Translations under genes and position numbers: made by a program
Assembly: GCF_035994945.1 (NCBI RefSeq)
Contig: NZ_CP108677.1
Location: 6,572,001 to 6,636,000, forward strand
Source: Streptomyces sp. NBC_01216
GTDB taxonomy: Bacteria; Actinomycetota; Actinomycetes; Streptomycetales; Streptomycetaceae
DNA: 64,000 bases
Direction: 5' to 3'
The notes under the pieces: generated by a model
Seen by the model: only the letters and a program-made list of their open reading frames with translations
Database searches by the model: none
What the model was told of the DNA's origin: nothing
Shown here: one piece after another, positions 51,339 through 60,323 of the stretch
How positions within the stretch are numbered: the stretch's first letter is position 1
Layout of the letters: every line of letters begins with the position of its first letter

Positions 51339-53228
51339 ATGTCCCAAGAACAGGCCGCCTACCTGGAGCTCCTCGCCCGCGGAGCCGCGGCGGAGGCGTA
51401 CGACCGGCCCGTGCTCCTCGCCCGCGCCGACGGCGCGGGCCCCGAGGCGCTGGCCGAACTCGAACGAGCCAAGCGGCTCGCCCTGCGGGTGAGGGCCGAG
51501 CTGGAGGGACGACGGCGCCGCGAGGCCGAACTCTCCGCCCTCTTCGAGACCGCCCACGACCTGGCGGGACTACGGGACCTCGACGCCGTGCTCCGGGCCA
51601 TCGTCCAGCGCGCCCGCTCCCTCCTCGGCACCGAGGTCGCCTACCTCAGCCTCAACGACCCCACCGCCGGCGACACCTACATGCGGGTCACCGAGGGCTC
51701 CGTCTCCGCCCGCTTCCAGCAGCTCCGTCTCGGCATGGGCGAGGGCCTCGGCGGACTCGTGGCACAGACCGCCCGCCCCTACGTCACGGACGACTACTTC
51801 CACGACGCCCGCTTCCAGCACACCCGCACCATCGACTCCGCGGTCGGCGACGAGGGACTCGTCGCCATTCTCGGCGTACCGCTGACACTCGGCAGCCAGG
51901 TCATCGGCGTGCTCTTCGCCGCCGACCGGCGCGCCCGGGTCTTCGAGCGCGAGCAGGTCGCCCTGCTGGGCTCCTTCGCCGCGCACGCCGCCGTCGCCAT
52001 CGACACCGCCAACCTGCTCGCCGAGACCCGCTCGGCCCTGGCCGAGCTCGAGCGGGCCAACGACATCATCCGGGAGCACAGCGGGGTCATCGAGCGGGCC
52101 TCGGAGGTCCACGACCGGCTCACCGAACTGGTGCTGCGAGGCGGCGGAGTGCACGACGTGGCCGGCGCCGTGTCCGAAGTGCTCGACGGCACGGTCGCCT
52201 TCACGGAGGAGTGGACCGGCAGCGCCCGGCTCGCCGACGGGCACGCCCTCCGCGACGGCGACCGCTGGGTGGCGGCCGTCTCGGCCGGCGGTCAGACCCT
52301 GGGCGCCCTCGTCCTGTGCGGACAGCCGGACCTCGACCCGGTTGATCAGCGCACCCTGGAGCGAGCCGCCCTCGTGACCTCGCTGCTGCTGCTAGCCCGC
52401 CGCTCCGCCGGAGAGGCCGAGCAGCGGGTACGGGGCGAACTCCTCGACGACCTGCTCGACGCCCCCGACCGCGATCCCCACCTGCTGCGCGAACGCGCCG
52501 CGCGTCTGCGGACCGACGTCGACGCGCCTCAGGTCGTGCTCGCCGCCCGCATCGACCGGTCCGGAGCCTCGTCCGACGCCGACGCCGGTGGCCGGGAGTC
52601 CGCGGACCGCCGACGGCTCTGGTCGGCCGCCTCGCACCTGGCAGCAACCCGGCACGGGCTCGCCTCCGCCCGCGACGGCGGCACCGTCCTGCTGCTGCCG
52701 CTCGGCCCCGGGGAGTCCGCCGCCGAACTGGCCCGGCAGACCGCCCGGCACCTCGGCGACGCGGTCCGTGAGCCCGTGACGGTCGGTGCGTCCGCCCCCG
52801 TCCCGACACCCGCCGCCCGCCCGGCGCGGGTCTCCCTCGCCTACCAGGAGGCCCGCCGCTGCCTGGAGGCCCTGCGCCTGCTGCACCGCGAGGGCGACGG
52901 TGCCGGGGCCGAGGACCTCGGCTTCCTGGGGCTGCTGCTGGCCGACGGCCGGGACATCGTGGGCTTCGTGGAGCGCACGATCGGCGCGGTCGTCGACTAC
53001 GACCGGCGCCGCGGCACGGAGCTGGTGCGCACGATGGACGCGTACTTCGCGAGCGGGATGAGCCCGGCCCGCACCAAGGACGAGCTTCACGTCCACGTGA
53101 ACACGGTCGCCCAGCGCATCGAGCGGATCGGCCGGCTGCTCGGCGCGGACTGGCAGGCTCCCGCCCGCGCCCTGGAGATTCAGCTCGCCCTCCGGCTCCA
53201 CGCCCTGTCGACGGCGACCGCCCGCTGA
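51339..53228 (+). CDS. GAF-domain PucR/CdaR-type transcriptional regulator
   Basis: 629 residues. A GAF domain lies at about 70-235 (AHDLAGLRDLDAVLRAIVQR, VAILGVPLTLGSQVIGVLFAADR). A central region follows with a coiled-coil-like stretch near 235-260 and a GGDEF-like CdaR part. The C-terminal PucR helix-turn-helix is DAYFASGMSPARTKDELHVH followed by VNTVAQRIERIGRLL. It probably controls the neighbouring dehydrogenase and transporter in response to a small ligand. The ATG is preceded only by a poor ribosome binding site; TTG 51333 is an alternative. A bidirectional terminator follows. Confidence 0.85.
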   Translation: MSQEQAAYLELLARGAAAEAYDRPVLLARADGAGPEALAELERAKRLALRVRAELEGRRRREAELSALFETAHDLAGLRDLDAVLRAIVQRARSLLGTEVAYLSLNDPTAGDTYMRVTEGSVSARFQQLRLGMGEGLGGLVAQTARPYVTDDYFHDARFQHTRTIDSAVGDEGLVAILGVPLTLGSQVIGVLFAADRRARVFEREQVALLGSFAAHAAVAIDTANLLAETRSALAELERANDIIREHSGVIERASEVHDRLTELVLRGGGVHDVAGAVSEVLDGTVAFTEEWTGSARLADGHALRDGDRWVAAVSAGGQTLGALVLCGQPDLDPVDQRTLERAALVTSLLLLARRSAGEAEQRVRGELLDDLLDAPDRDPHLLRERAARLRTDVDAPQVVLAARIDRSGASSDADAGGRESADRRRLWSAASHLAATRHGLASARDGGTVLLLPLGPGESAAELARQTARHLGDAVREPVTVGASAPVPTPAARPARVSLAYQEARRCLEALRLLHREGDGAGAEDLGFLGLLLADGRDIVGFVERTIGAVVDYDRRRGTELVRTMDAYFASGMSPARTKDELHVHVNTVAQRIERIGRLLGADWQAPARALEIQLALRLHALSTATAR

Positions 53229-53232
53229 ACGC

Positions 53233-53270
53233 GACGGGGCGCCGGGTGTCCGAGGACCCGGCGCCCCGTC
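53233..53270. terminator. Bidirectional terminator between PucR-type regulator and MHS transporter genes
   Basis: A perfect 15 bp stem, GACGGGGCGCCGGGT/ACCCGGCGCCCCGTC, with an 8 nt loop, between convergent stops. Confidence 0.85.
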
Positions 53271-53277
53271 GCCGGCG

Positions 53278-54651
53278 TCAGGCGCCTGCCCGTACGCCGG
53301 CGTGCTCGGCCCGGCCGGTATCCCCGGCGTCCTCGGACAGGTCGCGGTTGCGGGTCTCCCGGGCGCAGGCGACGGCGACCACCGTCAGCAGCGCGGCGGC
53401 GATCACATAGAGGGTGATGGGCGTCGAGGTGCCGTAGTCGGCGAGCAGCGCGGTCGCGATCAGCGGGGCGGGGGCGCCGGCGGCGACGGAGGAGAACTGG
53501 GCGCCGATGGAGGCACCGGAGTAGCGCATCCGGGTCGCGAACATCTCGGAGAAGAACGCGGCCTGCGGCGCGTACATCGCCCCGTGCAGGACCAGGCCGA
53601 CGCTCACCGCGAGCAGCAGCCAGGCGAAGCTCCCCGAATCGATCAGCGCGAAGAACGGGTACATCCAGGCGCCGACGCCGATCGCGCCGATCAGATAGAC
53701 CGGCCGTCGGCCGATCCGGTCGGACAGCGCGCCCCAGGCCGGGATGACGGCGAAGTGCACGGCGGAGGCGATGAGCACGGCGTTGAGCGCGGTCTGCTTG
53801 GAAAGACCCACCGAGGTCGTCGCGTAGACGAGGATGAACGCGGTGATCACGTAGTAGCTGATGTTCTCCGCCATCCGGGCGCCCATCGCGATCAGCACGT
53901 CACGCCAGTGGTGGCGCAGCACGGCGACCAGCGGCGTCTTCTCGGCCTGCCCGTGCGCTGCCTTGCGCCGCTCGGCGGCGGCGAGGGCGGCCTTGAACAC
54001 GGGGGACTCGTCGACGGACAGGCGTATCCACAGGCCCACGACCACGAGCACACCGGAGAGCAGGAACGGCACGCGCCAGCCCCAGGAGAGGAACGCGGCG
54101 TCCGAGAGCAGCGCGGTCAGCGCGGAGAGCACGCCGGTCGCCAGGAGTTGGCCCGCCGGCGCCCCGGTCTGCGGCCAGGACGCCCAGAATCCGCGTCGTG
54201 CGGCGTCACCGTGTTCCGACACGAGCAGGACGGCCCCGCCCCACTCACCGCCGAGCGCGAACCCCTGCACCAGTCGCAGTGTGGTGAGGAGCAGCGGCGC
54301 GGCGGATCCGACGGTCGCGTGCGTCGGCAGCAGCCCGATGGCGAAGGTCGCCCCGCCCATCAGCAGCAGACTGAGTACCAGCAGTTTCTTGCGCCCCACC
54401 CGGTCGCCGAAGTGCCCGAACACCAGCGCGCCCAGCGGCCGGGCGGCGAATCCGACGGCATAGGTCAGGAACGACAGCAGGGTTCCGACCAGCGGGTCCG
54501 AACCGGGGAAGAACAGCTTGTTGAACACGAGGGCGGCGGCCGAACCGTAGAGGAAGAAGTCGTACCACTCGATGGTCGTGCCGATGAGACTGGCGGCGAC
54601 GATCCGCTTGAGGGAACCGGGTGGCGTCGGGGAGGTTGTTGCGGCGGCCAT
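53278..54651 (-). CDS. MHS-family MFS transporter
   Basis: 457 residues, 12 helices. The metabolite:H+ symporter signature is LIGTTIEWYDFFLYGSAAAL, with GHFGDRVGRKKLL between helices 2 and 3 and ALGGEWGGAVLLVSEH in helix 5. Relatives import organic acids or betaines. The ATG at 54651 has GGAAGTGG before it; the 54696 alternative adds a basic tail. Beside a hydroxybutyrate dehydrogenase, a hydroxy-acid or acetoacetate substrate is likely. Confidence 0.88.
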   Translation of the reverse strand: MAAATTSPTPPGSLKRIVAASLIGTTIEWYDFFLYGSAAALVFNKLFFPGSDPLVGTLLSFLTYAVGFAARPLGALVFGHFGDRVGRKKLLVLSLLLMGGATFAIGLLPTHATVGSAAPLLLTTLRLVQGFALGGEWGGAVLLVSEHGDAARRGFWASWPQTGAPAGQLLATGVLSALTALLSDAAFLSWGWRVPFLLSGVLVVVGLWIRLSVDESPVFKAALAAAERRKAAHGQAEKTPLVAVLRHHWRDVLIAMGARMAENISYYVITAFILVYATTSVGLSKQTALNAVLIASAVHFAVIPAWGALSDRIGRRPVYLIGAIGVGAWMYPFFALIDSGSFAWLLLAVSVGLVLHGAMYAPQAAFFSEMFATRMRYSGASIGAQFSSVAAGAPAPLIATALLADYGTSTPITLYVIAAALLTVVAVACARETRNRDLSEDAGDTGRAEHAGVRAGA

Positions 54652-55118
54652 GTGCACCACTTCCAGGCGGGGACGGGGACGATTCGATGTCGCCACACCG
54701 TAGGAAGTGGCTGGTCAGGGGCGTATGTGGTGAGACACCATAGTTCGGGTGTGCCGTGTGCGCCCAGCCTCCATGGCCTGCTGTTGCGACCCTGCCGAAG
54801 GCCCGAGAGGGGTCGGGAGAGGGGCTGTCCGGGTTGCGCTGATCGGGCACGTTTTGGTGGTGCGGTGCTGACTCCCGTGCTGACCACGCAGCGTTGAACG
54901 CCGACATCTGCGACAGACCGGTTCCGATGGATGCGCCAAGGTCGGTCGTGGGTTGCGATCCCCCATGTGTGACGCTGCCGGCCCCGCGGGTCGGATTGCC
55001 GTTCGCGGAGGCTGGTTCGAGTCGTATGATTTCCCGAATAGTTGCGCACAACTGGGGAGTGTGGCGCGGGGGATGTGCCTGCGCCCACCTGGGGCGCCGG
55101 CCCTTCGGTGGGGGTGCC
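54652..55118. other. Gene-free scar region
   Basis: About 470 bp with only short ORFs on either strand, none with plausible coding character. The palindrome AGTTG-CGCA-CAACT (55040-55053) stands in an AT-rich stretch (TATGATTTCCCGAATAG) and looks like an operator/promoter left over from the OLD-like gene start that follows. Confidence 0.4.
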
Positions 55119-55165
55119 GTGTATCTGGCCACGCTGACGGCTGAGAACTTCCGTGTCTTCGGTGC
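55119..55165 (+). pseudogene. Possible 5' fragment of an OLD-family ATP-dependent endonuclease
   Basis: From the GTG at 55119 the frame reads VYLATLTAENFRVFGARR, which resembles the first beta strand of OLD/RecF-type AAA ATPases (M-Y-L-x-x-L-T-x-x-N-F-R-x-F). GGTGGGGG precedes the GTG. The similarity stops within about 16 codons, before any Walker A motif, near where IS3-type sequence begins. I read it as a gene cut by the insertion; the match is short, so this is tentative. Confidence 0.4.
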
Positions 55166-55260
55166 CCGGAGATCGCCCGAGGAAACGGGAGATCTCCGGT
55201 TACCGATGAAGGCGACCACCGCCTCCGGAGCGTTCTCGGTCACTTCACGCAGGGGGGCCT
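55166..55260 (-). mobile_element. Remnant of IS3-type element beyond orfA
   Basis: After the orfA stop, a minus-strand frame with VTENAPEAVVAFIGNRR may be the beginning of orfB, but it breaks off within 25 codons. No integrase DDE domain is present. Confidence 0.35.
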
Positions 55261-55590
55261 GCATCGCTTGAAGGCATCACGTTCCGTCTCCAGCTCCCGG
55301 ATCCGCTTGTTCTTCTCCCCGATCTCCCGGCGCAGCCGCTCCAGCTCGGCCCGCTCTGCCTCCCGCACCCGACCGCTACCGCCCCCACCACTGGCGGCTG
55401 TCGGTTGTACGGGCCGGTCCGAGGACGTCGTCCCGTTGCGCCGCCACCGCGACACCCAGCTGTGCGGCGTGCCCGGGTTGATCCCGAGCTCCTCGGCGAC
55501 GTCCCCGGCCGACCTCCCGGTCTCGACCACGATGCGCACCGCGCCCTCACGGAACTCGGCGTCGCACGGCGGCTTCTTCTTGGACCCCAT
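55240..55590 (-). mobile_element. IS3-family transposase OrfA
   Basis: 116 residues. The helix-turn-helix is AEFREGAVRIVVETGRSAGD, then VAEELGINPGTPHSWVSRWRR, and a leucine-zipper-like ELERLRREIGEKNKRIRELE leads to the usual OrfA end RDAFKRCRPPCVK (compare RDVLKRCMALWVK). The reading frame is complete, but the partner orfB with the DDE catalytic domain is missing, so the element cannot transpose by itself. It separates the OLD-like fragment from the carbohydrate island and may mark an insertion or rearrangement boundary. Confidence 0.75.
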
Positions 55591-55599
55591 GAATCCCAA

Positions 55600-55807
55600 C
55601 TTCCGCTGCAGTCACGGGCTCCACGCTGCGAGGGGAAGGTCAGTCTTTCGATCGTGGACGACGCTGCGGTGAAGAGTGCGGCTGCGGCACGTCGAGCTCA
55701 CGACGGTGGACAGTGCGCGGGCCGACTGGCGGGTGCTCAACCATCGCTCTCGCCACGACGGTGGGGGCATGTGGGCCGAAGCGGAGCTGCTGCGTCCGAT
55801 CTGATGG
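55600..55807. other. Gap between the IS3 remnant and the carbohydrate island
   Basis: About 200 bp with no ORF that I can support; terminal inverted repeats of the IS were not recognised. Confidence 0.4.
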
Positions 55808-58465
55808 TCAGCCGACGGGACTGCGGAGGCCGGTGAGGGTGCCGATCCCTTCGGCGGTCAACGTGTCCGGCAGTTCGTCCGGGCCGTCAGTGGCGAACGA
55901 GGGCGTTACGCCGAACACTGCGGACAGCACTGCTTCCGCACCGGATGCGCCCGCGATGCTGTCCCGGTTCGAGACACCGCGCTCGGCGACCCGAGCGCGC
56001 GGCCGCCCGTCGGGTCCGGTGACGATTTCCATGGCTTGGCCCCAGACCCCGCCTGAAGCGGCGGACGTCAGGTCGCGCAGCAGCGCGATCGCCCGGTCGC
56101 GGTAGCCCAGGCGGGCCAGGCCGTACGCGGTGACGCCGGGCCAGGCGCAGAACGCGCCGGCCGCGCCGTGGTCGGGACGGTCGGAAGTGGCGGCGGCCGG
56201 GTCGTCGGGGCTCAAGGCCCGCATCCAGCCGCCTACCAGGAGGCGTTCGGTAACGAAGTCCGCCATTTCGTGCCGCATTTCGTCGCTCAGATCGCGGTGC
56301 AGGGCCGCAGAGGTCAGGCCGAAGTCGAGGCAGTGCCCGATCGTGTCCGTCCCGTCGGGACGGCGTATCCGCCAGCGGCCCGCACCCGCGTACAGTTCCA
56401 GCACCGCCGCGGCCAAGACCTCGGCTTCCGCGTCGGCTCGTGCCCCGTCCTCCTGGCGGCCCCGCTGCCGGTACAGGCCCGCCATCGAACGGGTCATCCC
56501 GACGTAGGCGCCGTTGAAACCCGCTACGACTCCGGTATACGTGGGCACGCACTCCAGCAGGCTCCACGCGTCGTCGCCGAAGTCGGCGAGCACGCCTCCG
56601 GTGTCCGCCCTGCGTTTGTCGCGCCAGCCGAAGCCGAGTCGCTCCAGGTGTTCGAAGACCGTGGCCCCACCGGTCGATTCGTCGAGGAAGGCGACGTCAC
56701 CGCTGGTGCAGACGTAGTGCTCGATGAGCCGGAACAGGGCGTAGTCGTTGGCGCTGTATGCGTTGCCCAGAGGGCCACCACTGCGCGCTTCGATCCCGAA
56801 GGAGTCCCGGTAGGGGCCGGAGAGGACGCGCAGCAGCCACGAGCGCAGTCCGGCAGGCTCCAGGAGGGCATACATCCGGCTCCATTCGCAGTGGTCCCAG
56901 AAATACGTCGTCGTCGGCCCCAGACGGGGGCCGCCAGTGAGGAACACCGGTTCGCCGGGCCGGATCCGAATGTTGCGCATGTACAGCACCTGCAGCGCAC
57001 CGAGGTAGTACGTGTCCGCGAGCCCAGCGTCGTCGGTGGTGAGGACCGGAAGGTGCCCGGAGAAGTCCGGGTTTCCCGGGGTGAACATGTTGGCCCAGTG
57101 CCGCCGCCAGCCGTCCTCGCCCGCGAGCATCGTCGCTTCAAAGGACTCGGCCGCGGCCCGGGCATCGGCGGCGACGTCGTGCGCATCGGTTCCGTACGCG
57201 CAGGTGATACCGATGGTCACGCTCTGGCCGGGATCGATCCGGCAGGTCCAGGTGGCGCGGCCGCCGGGGCCTTCGGCCCGAAGGGCGGACGGCGCGTCGG
57301 TGAAGGCGTAGGCAGCGCGTGCCGCCGACCGGGTGTCCGCGATGGCGACCATGCCGTCTTTTGATGCGGACGTCCAGCGGCGCGACCGGGTCCAGTGTTC
57401 GGTTCGCGTGATCTCCTCGTCGTCGAGGCGGAGCACGACGCGGTCGGCTTCGATGTGCGCGCTGACGCGGTGCCACTCGCCGGCCGGGGCGGCTACGTCC
57501 GTGAACACGCGTTCCCCGGCGATGCCGAGCCACGGACAACCGTTCTCGACGCCGATCTGCAGCGAGTCCGGGTGGTTGCCGTGGGTCAGGACGGTTCCGG
57601 ACTGGCTCTTGGTGTCGAGGCGAAGCTCGAAGGCGATCGTCATCCCGGGGCTCAGGGCGAAGGCGTCGAGGTTCGCCTCGTCGTCCGGCGTGAGCCGGAT
57701 CGCCTCGTCGGCGCGCACGGCCACGCTGCCGTCGGCGCTGTCGACCGTCAGACCGCGAACCGTCGCCGCCACTCCGACCCGCGGTTCCGGTTCCCTGTCG
57801 GGGCTGACGTGCGCCGGGAGCGCGTCGTCCAGGAGCATCGGGCCGTGGTCTTCGTCGCGCTGGATCCCCGGGATACGGGGCTTGCCGAGCCGGAGTCGAC
57901 GCGACGCGGGGGAGAGCAGATAGGACTCGCAGCGTCCGCCGGTGGTGGCGCGGATGCGCTCGAGCGTCATGAAGTCGTGGTGGTTGCCGTGGTTCCACGG
58001 CACGTCGTACAGCCAGCCGAAGCCGACCTCGGTATGCGCAACCATCGCGAACAGGTCCTGGGACAGTTCGACGGTCCTGGCCTCAGGGCTCTCATTGGTG
58101 ACCGTGAGGCGCCACAGCAGCAGGTCCCGCGACAGCGCCATCCGGGTGTCGGTGCTCAGCAGGAGGCCGTCGCCGCGGTGCTCGCGCGTCACGCCCCAGG
58201 GCCTCCACAGGAACCGCTGGGCAGCCAAAGTCCGTCCGTCCAGTCGGAGTTCGCCCGTGTGATAGCCGAAGGTGAAGGGGGCGGCGACCAGCCAGGACAG
58301 GGAGGACAGGTCGTAGTCGACGTGGCCTTGGCCCTGCTGGTTGCGCAGCGACGGCAGGTGTGCAATCTCGTCGAGGCCGGCCCAGTGCCCGGCGATGTGG
58401 TCCAGGTCGGGAATGCCGGCGCGGGAGGCGGTGTCCTGGGGGTCGATGGGGGCGATGGTGGTCAC
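55808..58465 (-). CDS. Glycoside hydrolase with (alpha/alpha)6 barrel and LamG-like insert
   Basis: 885 residues, no signal peptide, so cytosolic. The N-terminal part (residues ~20-200) is a beta-sandwich; residues ~245-365 look like a concanavalin/LamG-type insert (LRLDTKSQSGTVLTHGNHPD, GEWHRVSAHIEADRVVLRLDD). The C-terminal ~450 residues are a six-hairpin barrel of the GH63/GH15/trehalase-like superfamily with TTYFWDHCEWSRMYALLEP and NAYSANDYALFRLIEHY. The exact family and sugar are not clear. The GTG at 58465 overlaps the stop of the upstream permease gene, so it belongs to the same operon and acts on the imported oligosaccharide. Confidence 0.8.
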   Translation of the reverse strand: MTTIAPIDPQDTASRAGIPDLDHIAGHWAGLDEIAHLPSLRNQQGQGHVDYDLSSLSWLVAAPFTFGYHTGELRLDGRTLAAQRFLWRPWGVTREHRGDGLLLSTDTRMALSRDLLLWRLTVTNESPEARTVELSQDLFAMVAHTEVGFGWLYDVPWNHGNHHDFMTLERIRATTGGRCESYLLSPASRRLRLGKPRIPGIQRDEDHGPMLLDDALPAHVSPDREPEPRVGVAATVRGLTVDSADGSVAVRADEAIRLTPDDEANLDAFALSPGMTIAFELRLDTKSQSGTVLTHGNHPDSLQIGVENGCPWLGIAGERVFTDVAAPAGEWHRVSAHIEADRVVLRLDDEEITRTEHWTRSRRWTSASKDGMVAIADTRSAARAAYAFTDAPSALRAEGPGGRATWTCRIDPGQSVTIGITCAYGTDAHDVAADARAAAESFEATMLAGEDGWRRHWANMFTPGNPDFSGHLPVLTTDDAGLADTYYLGALQVLYMRNIRIRPGEPVFLTGGPRLGPTTTYFWDHCEWSRMYALLEPAGLRSWLLRVLSGPYRDSFGIEARSGGPLGNAYSANDYALFRLIEHYVCTSGDVAFLDESTGGATVFEHLERLGFGWRDKRRADTGGVLADFGDDAWSLLECVPTYTGVVAGFNGAYVGMTRSMAGLYRQRGRQEDGARADAEAEVLAAAVLELYAGAGRWRIRRPDGTDTIGHCLDFGLTSAALHRDLSDEMRHEMADFVTERLLVGGWMRALSPDDPAAATSDRPDHGAAGAFCAWPGVTAYGLARLGYRDRAIALLRDLTSAASGGVWGQAMEIVTGPDGRPRARVAERGVSNRDSIAGASGAEAVLSAVFGVTPSFATDGPDELPDTLTAEGIGTLTGLRSPVG

Positions 58466-59382
58466 TTGCTGGCTCCCGAGGTGAGTCCGGCGATGAACTG
58501 CTTCTGCAGGAAGAGGTATCCGGCGACGGGTATGACCGCGGCCAGGAGCATCACGCCGAACAGCTGTGCGTAGTTGGTGGAGAACTGGCCGAGCGACTGG
58601 TAGAGGCCGGTAGTGATGGTCTGTCCGTGCAGCGGACCGAGAATGAACTGCGGATTCATGAAGTCGTTCCAGATCCACAGCGACAGGAAGATCGTGACGG
58701 TCGCGGTGGCCGGGCGCAGCAGCGGCATGACGATCTTCCACCAGATCCGCAGCGTTCCGGCGCCGTCCACGGTCGCGGCCTCGATGATCTCGCCCGGGAT
58801 GGATCGCAGGAATCCGGAGTAGACGAAGACCGCGAACGCCAGGTATCCGCCGCCGATGTTGGACAGGACCAGCCCTGCGTACGTGTGGTCCAGTTGCAGG
58901 AAGGTCAGGATCCGGATGGTGGGCAGGAGGATCACCGAGGGCGGGATCATCAGGCCGGCGCCGAACACGGCCAGGACGATCCGTTGGAGGAGTGCCGAGC
59001 GGCGGGACAGCCAGAAGCTGGACGCCGCGCCGATCGGGATGATCAGGATCACCGACGCGACGACCGTGACCAAAGAGTTGGCGAGGCCGATCTGGATGAT
59101 GTGGTCGGGGCGGGACAGCGCGTCCGTCAGGTTCTGGATCGTCGGCGGTGCCGGCAGGGCGGTGGGATCCGAGACGATCTGGTCCTGCGGTTTGAAGGCG
59201 TTGACGACGGTGAGGTAGACGGGGCTGACGAAGGCCAAAGTCACCAGTGAGGCCGCGATGAGGTGGCCCTTCGTCGCCCACTTGCGGCGCTTGGCTCGCG
59301 GTGTGGAAGCGGCGCGGCCGGTGATTGGGCTCGGCGCGGGGCTCCGCGATGCGGTCGGCCGGTGCGAGGTCGATACGGTCAC
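58462..59382 (-). CDS. Carbohydrate ABC transporter permease (MalG-like)
   Basis: 306 residues with six transmembrane helices. The EAA loop that contacts the ATPase reads EIIEAATVDGAGTLRIWWKI followed by VMPLLRPATATV, with the conserved G. It would form a heterodimer with the permease encoded upstream. The GTG at 59382 overlaps the stop of that gene by four bases (GTGA), and its own stop overlaps the hydrolase start. Confidence 0.9.
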   Translation of the reverse strand: MTVSTSHRPTASRSPAPSPITGRAASTPRAKRRKWATKGHLIAASLVTLAFVSPVYLTVVNAFKPQDQIVSDPTALPAPPTIQNLTDALSRPDHIIQIGLANSLVTVVASVILIIPIGAASSFWLSRRSALLQRIVLAVFGAGLMIPPSVILLPTIRILTFLQLDHTYAGLVLSNIGGGYLAFAVFVYSGFLRSIPGEIIEAATVDGAGTLRIWWKIVMPLLRPATATVTIFLSLWIWNDFMNPQFILGPLHGQTITTGLYQSLGQFSTNYAQLFGVMLLAAVIPVAGYLFLQKQFIAGLTSGASK

Positions 59383-60269
59383 AGGTTTTCCTCCCGGCGG
59401 CGCAGCAGGCCGGTCACGGACAGCGCGATGATCGCGGAGAGGGCCAGGAACAGCATGGCCACCGTCGAGGCGTAGCCGAAGCGGTTGTCGGTGAAGGCGC
59501 ACTTGATGATGTAGAGGGCTGTGGACTGTGTGGAGTCCGAGGGGCCGCCCGAGGTGAGCACCGCGATGATGTCGTACAGCTTCAGCATCGTGATCATCGA
59601 GATAGTGACGCTGATGGTCGTGCCCGGGGCCACCATCGGGAAGGTGATGTGCCGGAACTGCTGCCGGCGGCCGGCGCCGTCCACCCTCGCGGCCTGGTAG
59701 AGCTCGACCGGGATCGACTGCAGTGCCGCCAGGTGCACGACGGTGGTGAAGCCGGTCAGAACCCAGGTGGCGACCAGGCCGACCGAGAACATCGCCAGGT
59801 GCGGCGTGCCGAGCCAGGTGATCGGCCCGTCGGTGATCCCCGTGGAGGTCAGGACGTCGTTGAGGAGTCCGTCCTGGGCCAGGATGTAGCGCCACAAGAA
59901 GGCGACGATGACGCCGGACAGCACCTGCGGCAGGAAGGCGACGGTCCGCATCACCCGGTAGCTCAGCGACGTCTTGTTGAGGAGCATCGCGAACCCGATG
60001 CCCGCGGTATTGGCGACGATTGTCACCGCTGCGGTCAGCAGGAGGGTGAAGGTGAGACTGTCCGACAGTGCGCTGTCGTGCATCATTTCGGCGTAGTTGT
60101 CGAGGCCCACGAAGTGGGTCTGCGGATTGAGCGGGTTCTCGTCCGTCAGGCTCTTCCAGGCGCTCATGATCACCGGAACGACGATGAACAGGGCGTACAG
60201 GCCGAGCGCGAGAACGGCGATGCTACCGAGGGCCAGGTCGCCGCGGCGTGGGCGGGCTCGGGTGGTCAT
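59379..60269 (-). CDS. Sugar ABC transporter permease (MalF-like)
   Basis: 296 residues with six helices. The EAA loop is VELYQAARVDGAGRRQQFRH followed by ITFPMVAPGTTIS. It is the partner of the permease downstream and receives sugar from the binding protein whose gene lies 55 nt upstream. ATG start. Confidence 0.9.
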   Translation of the reverse strand: MTTRARPRRGDLALGSIAVLALGLYALFIVVPVIMSAWKSLTDENPLNPQTHFVGLDNYAEMMHDSALSDSLTFTLLLTAAVTIVANTAGIGFAMLLNKTSLSYRVMRTVAFLPQVLSGVIVAFLWRYILAQDGLLNDVLTSTGITDGPITWLGTPHLAMFSVGLVATWVLTGFTTVVHLAALQSIPVELYQAARVDGAGRRQQFRHITFPMVAPGTTISVTISMITMLKLYDIIAVLTSGGPSDSTQSTALYIIKCAFTDNRFGYASTVAMLFLALSAIIALSVTGLLRRREENL

Positions 60270-60323
60270 GGCGGGTCCCTTGTCGAAGTTCTACGGACAT
60301 CCGGCCCGGCGCCGGTTCAGGGG

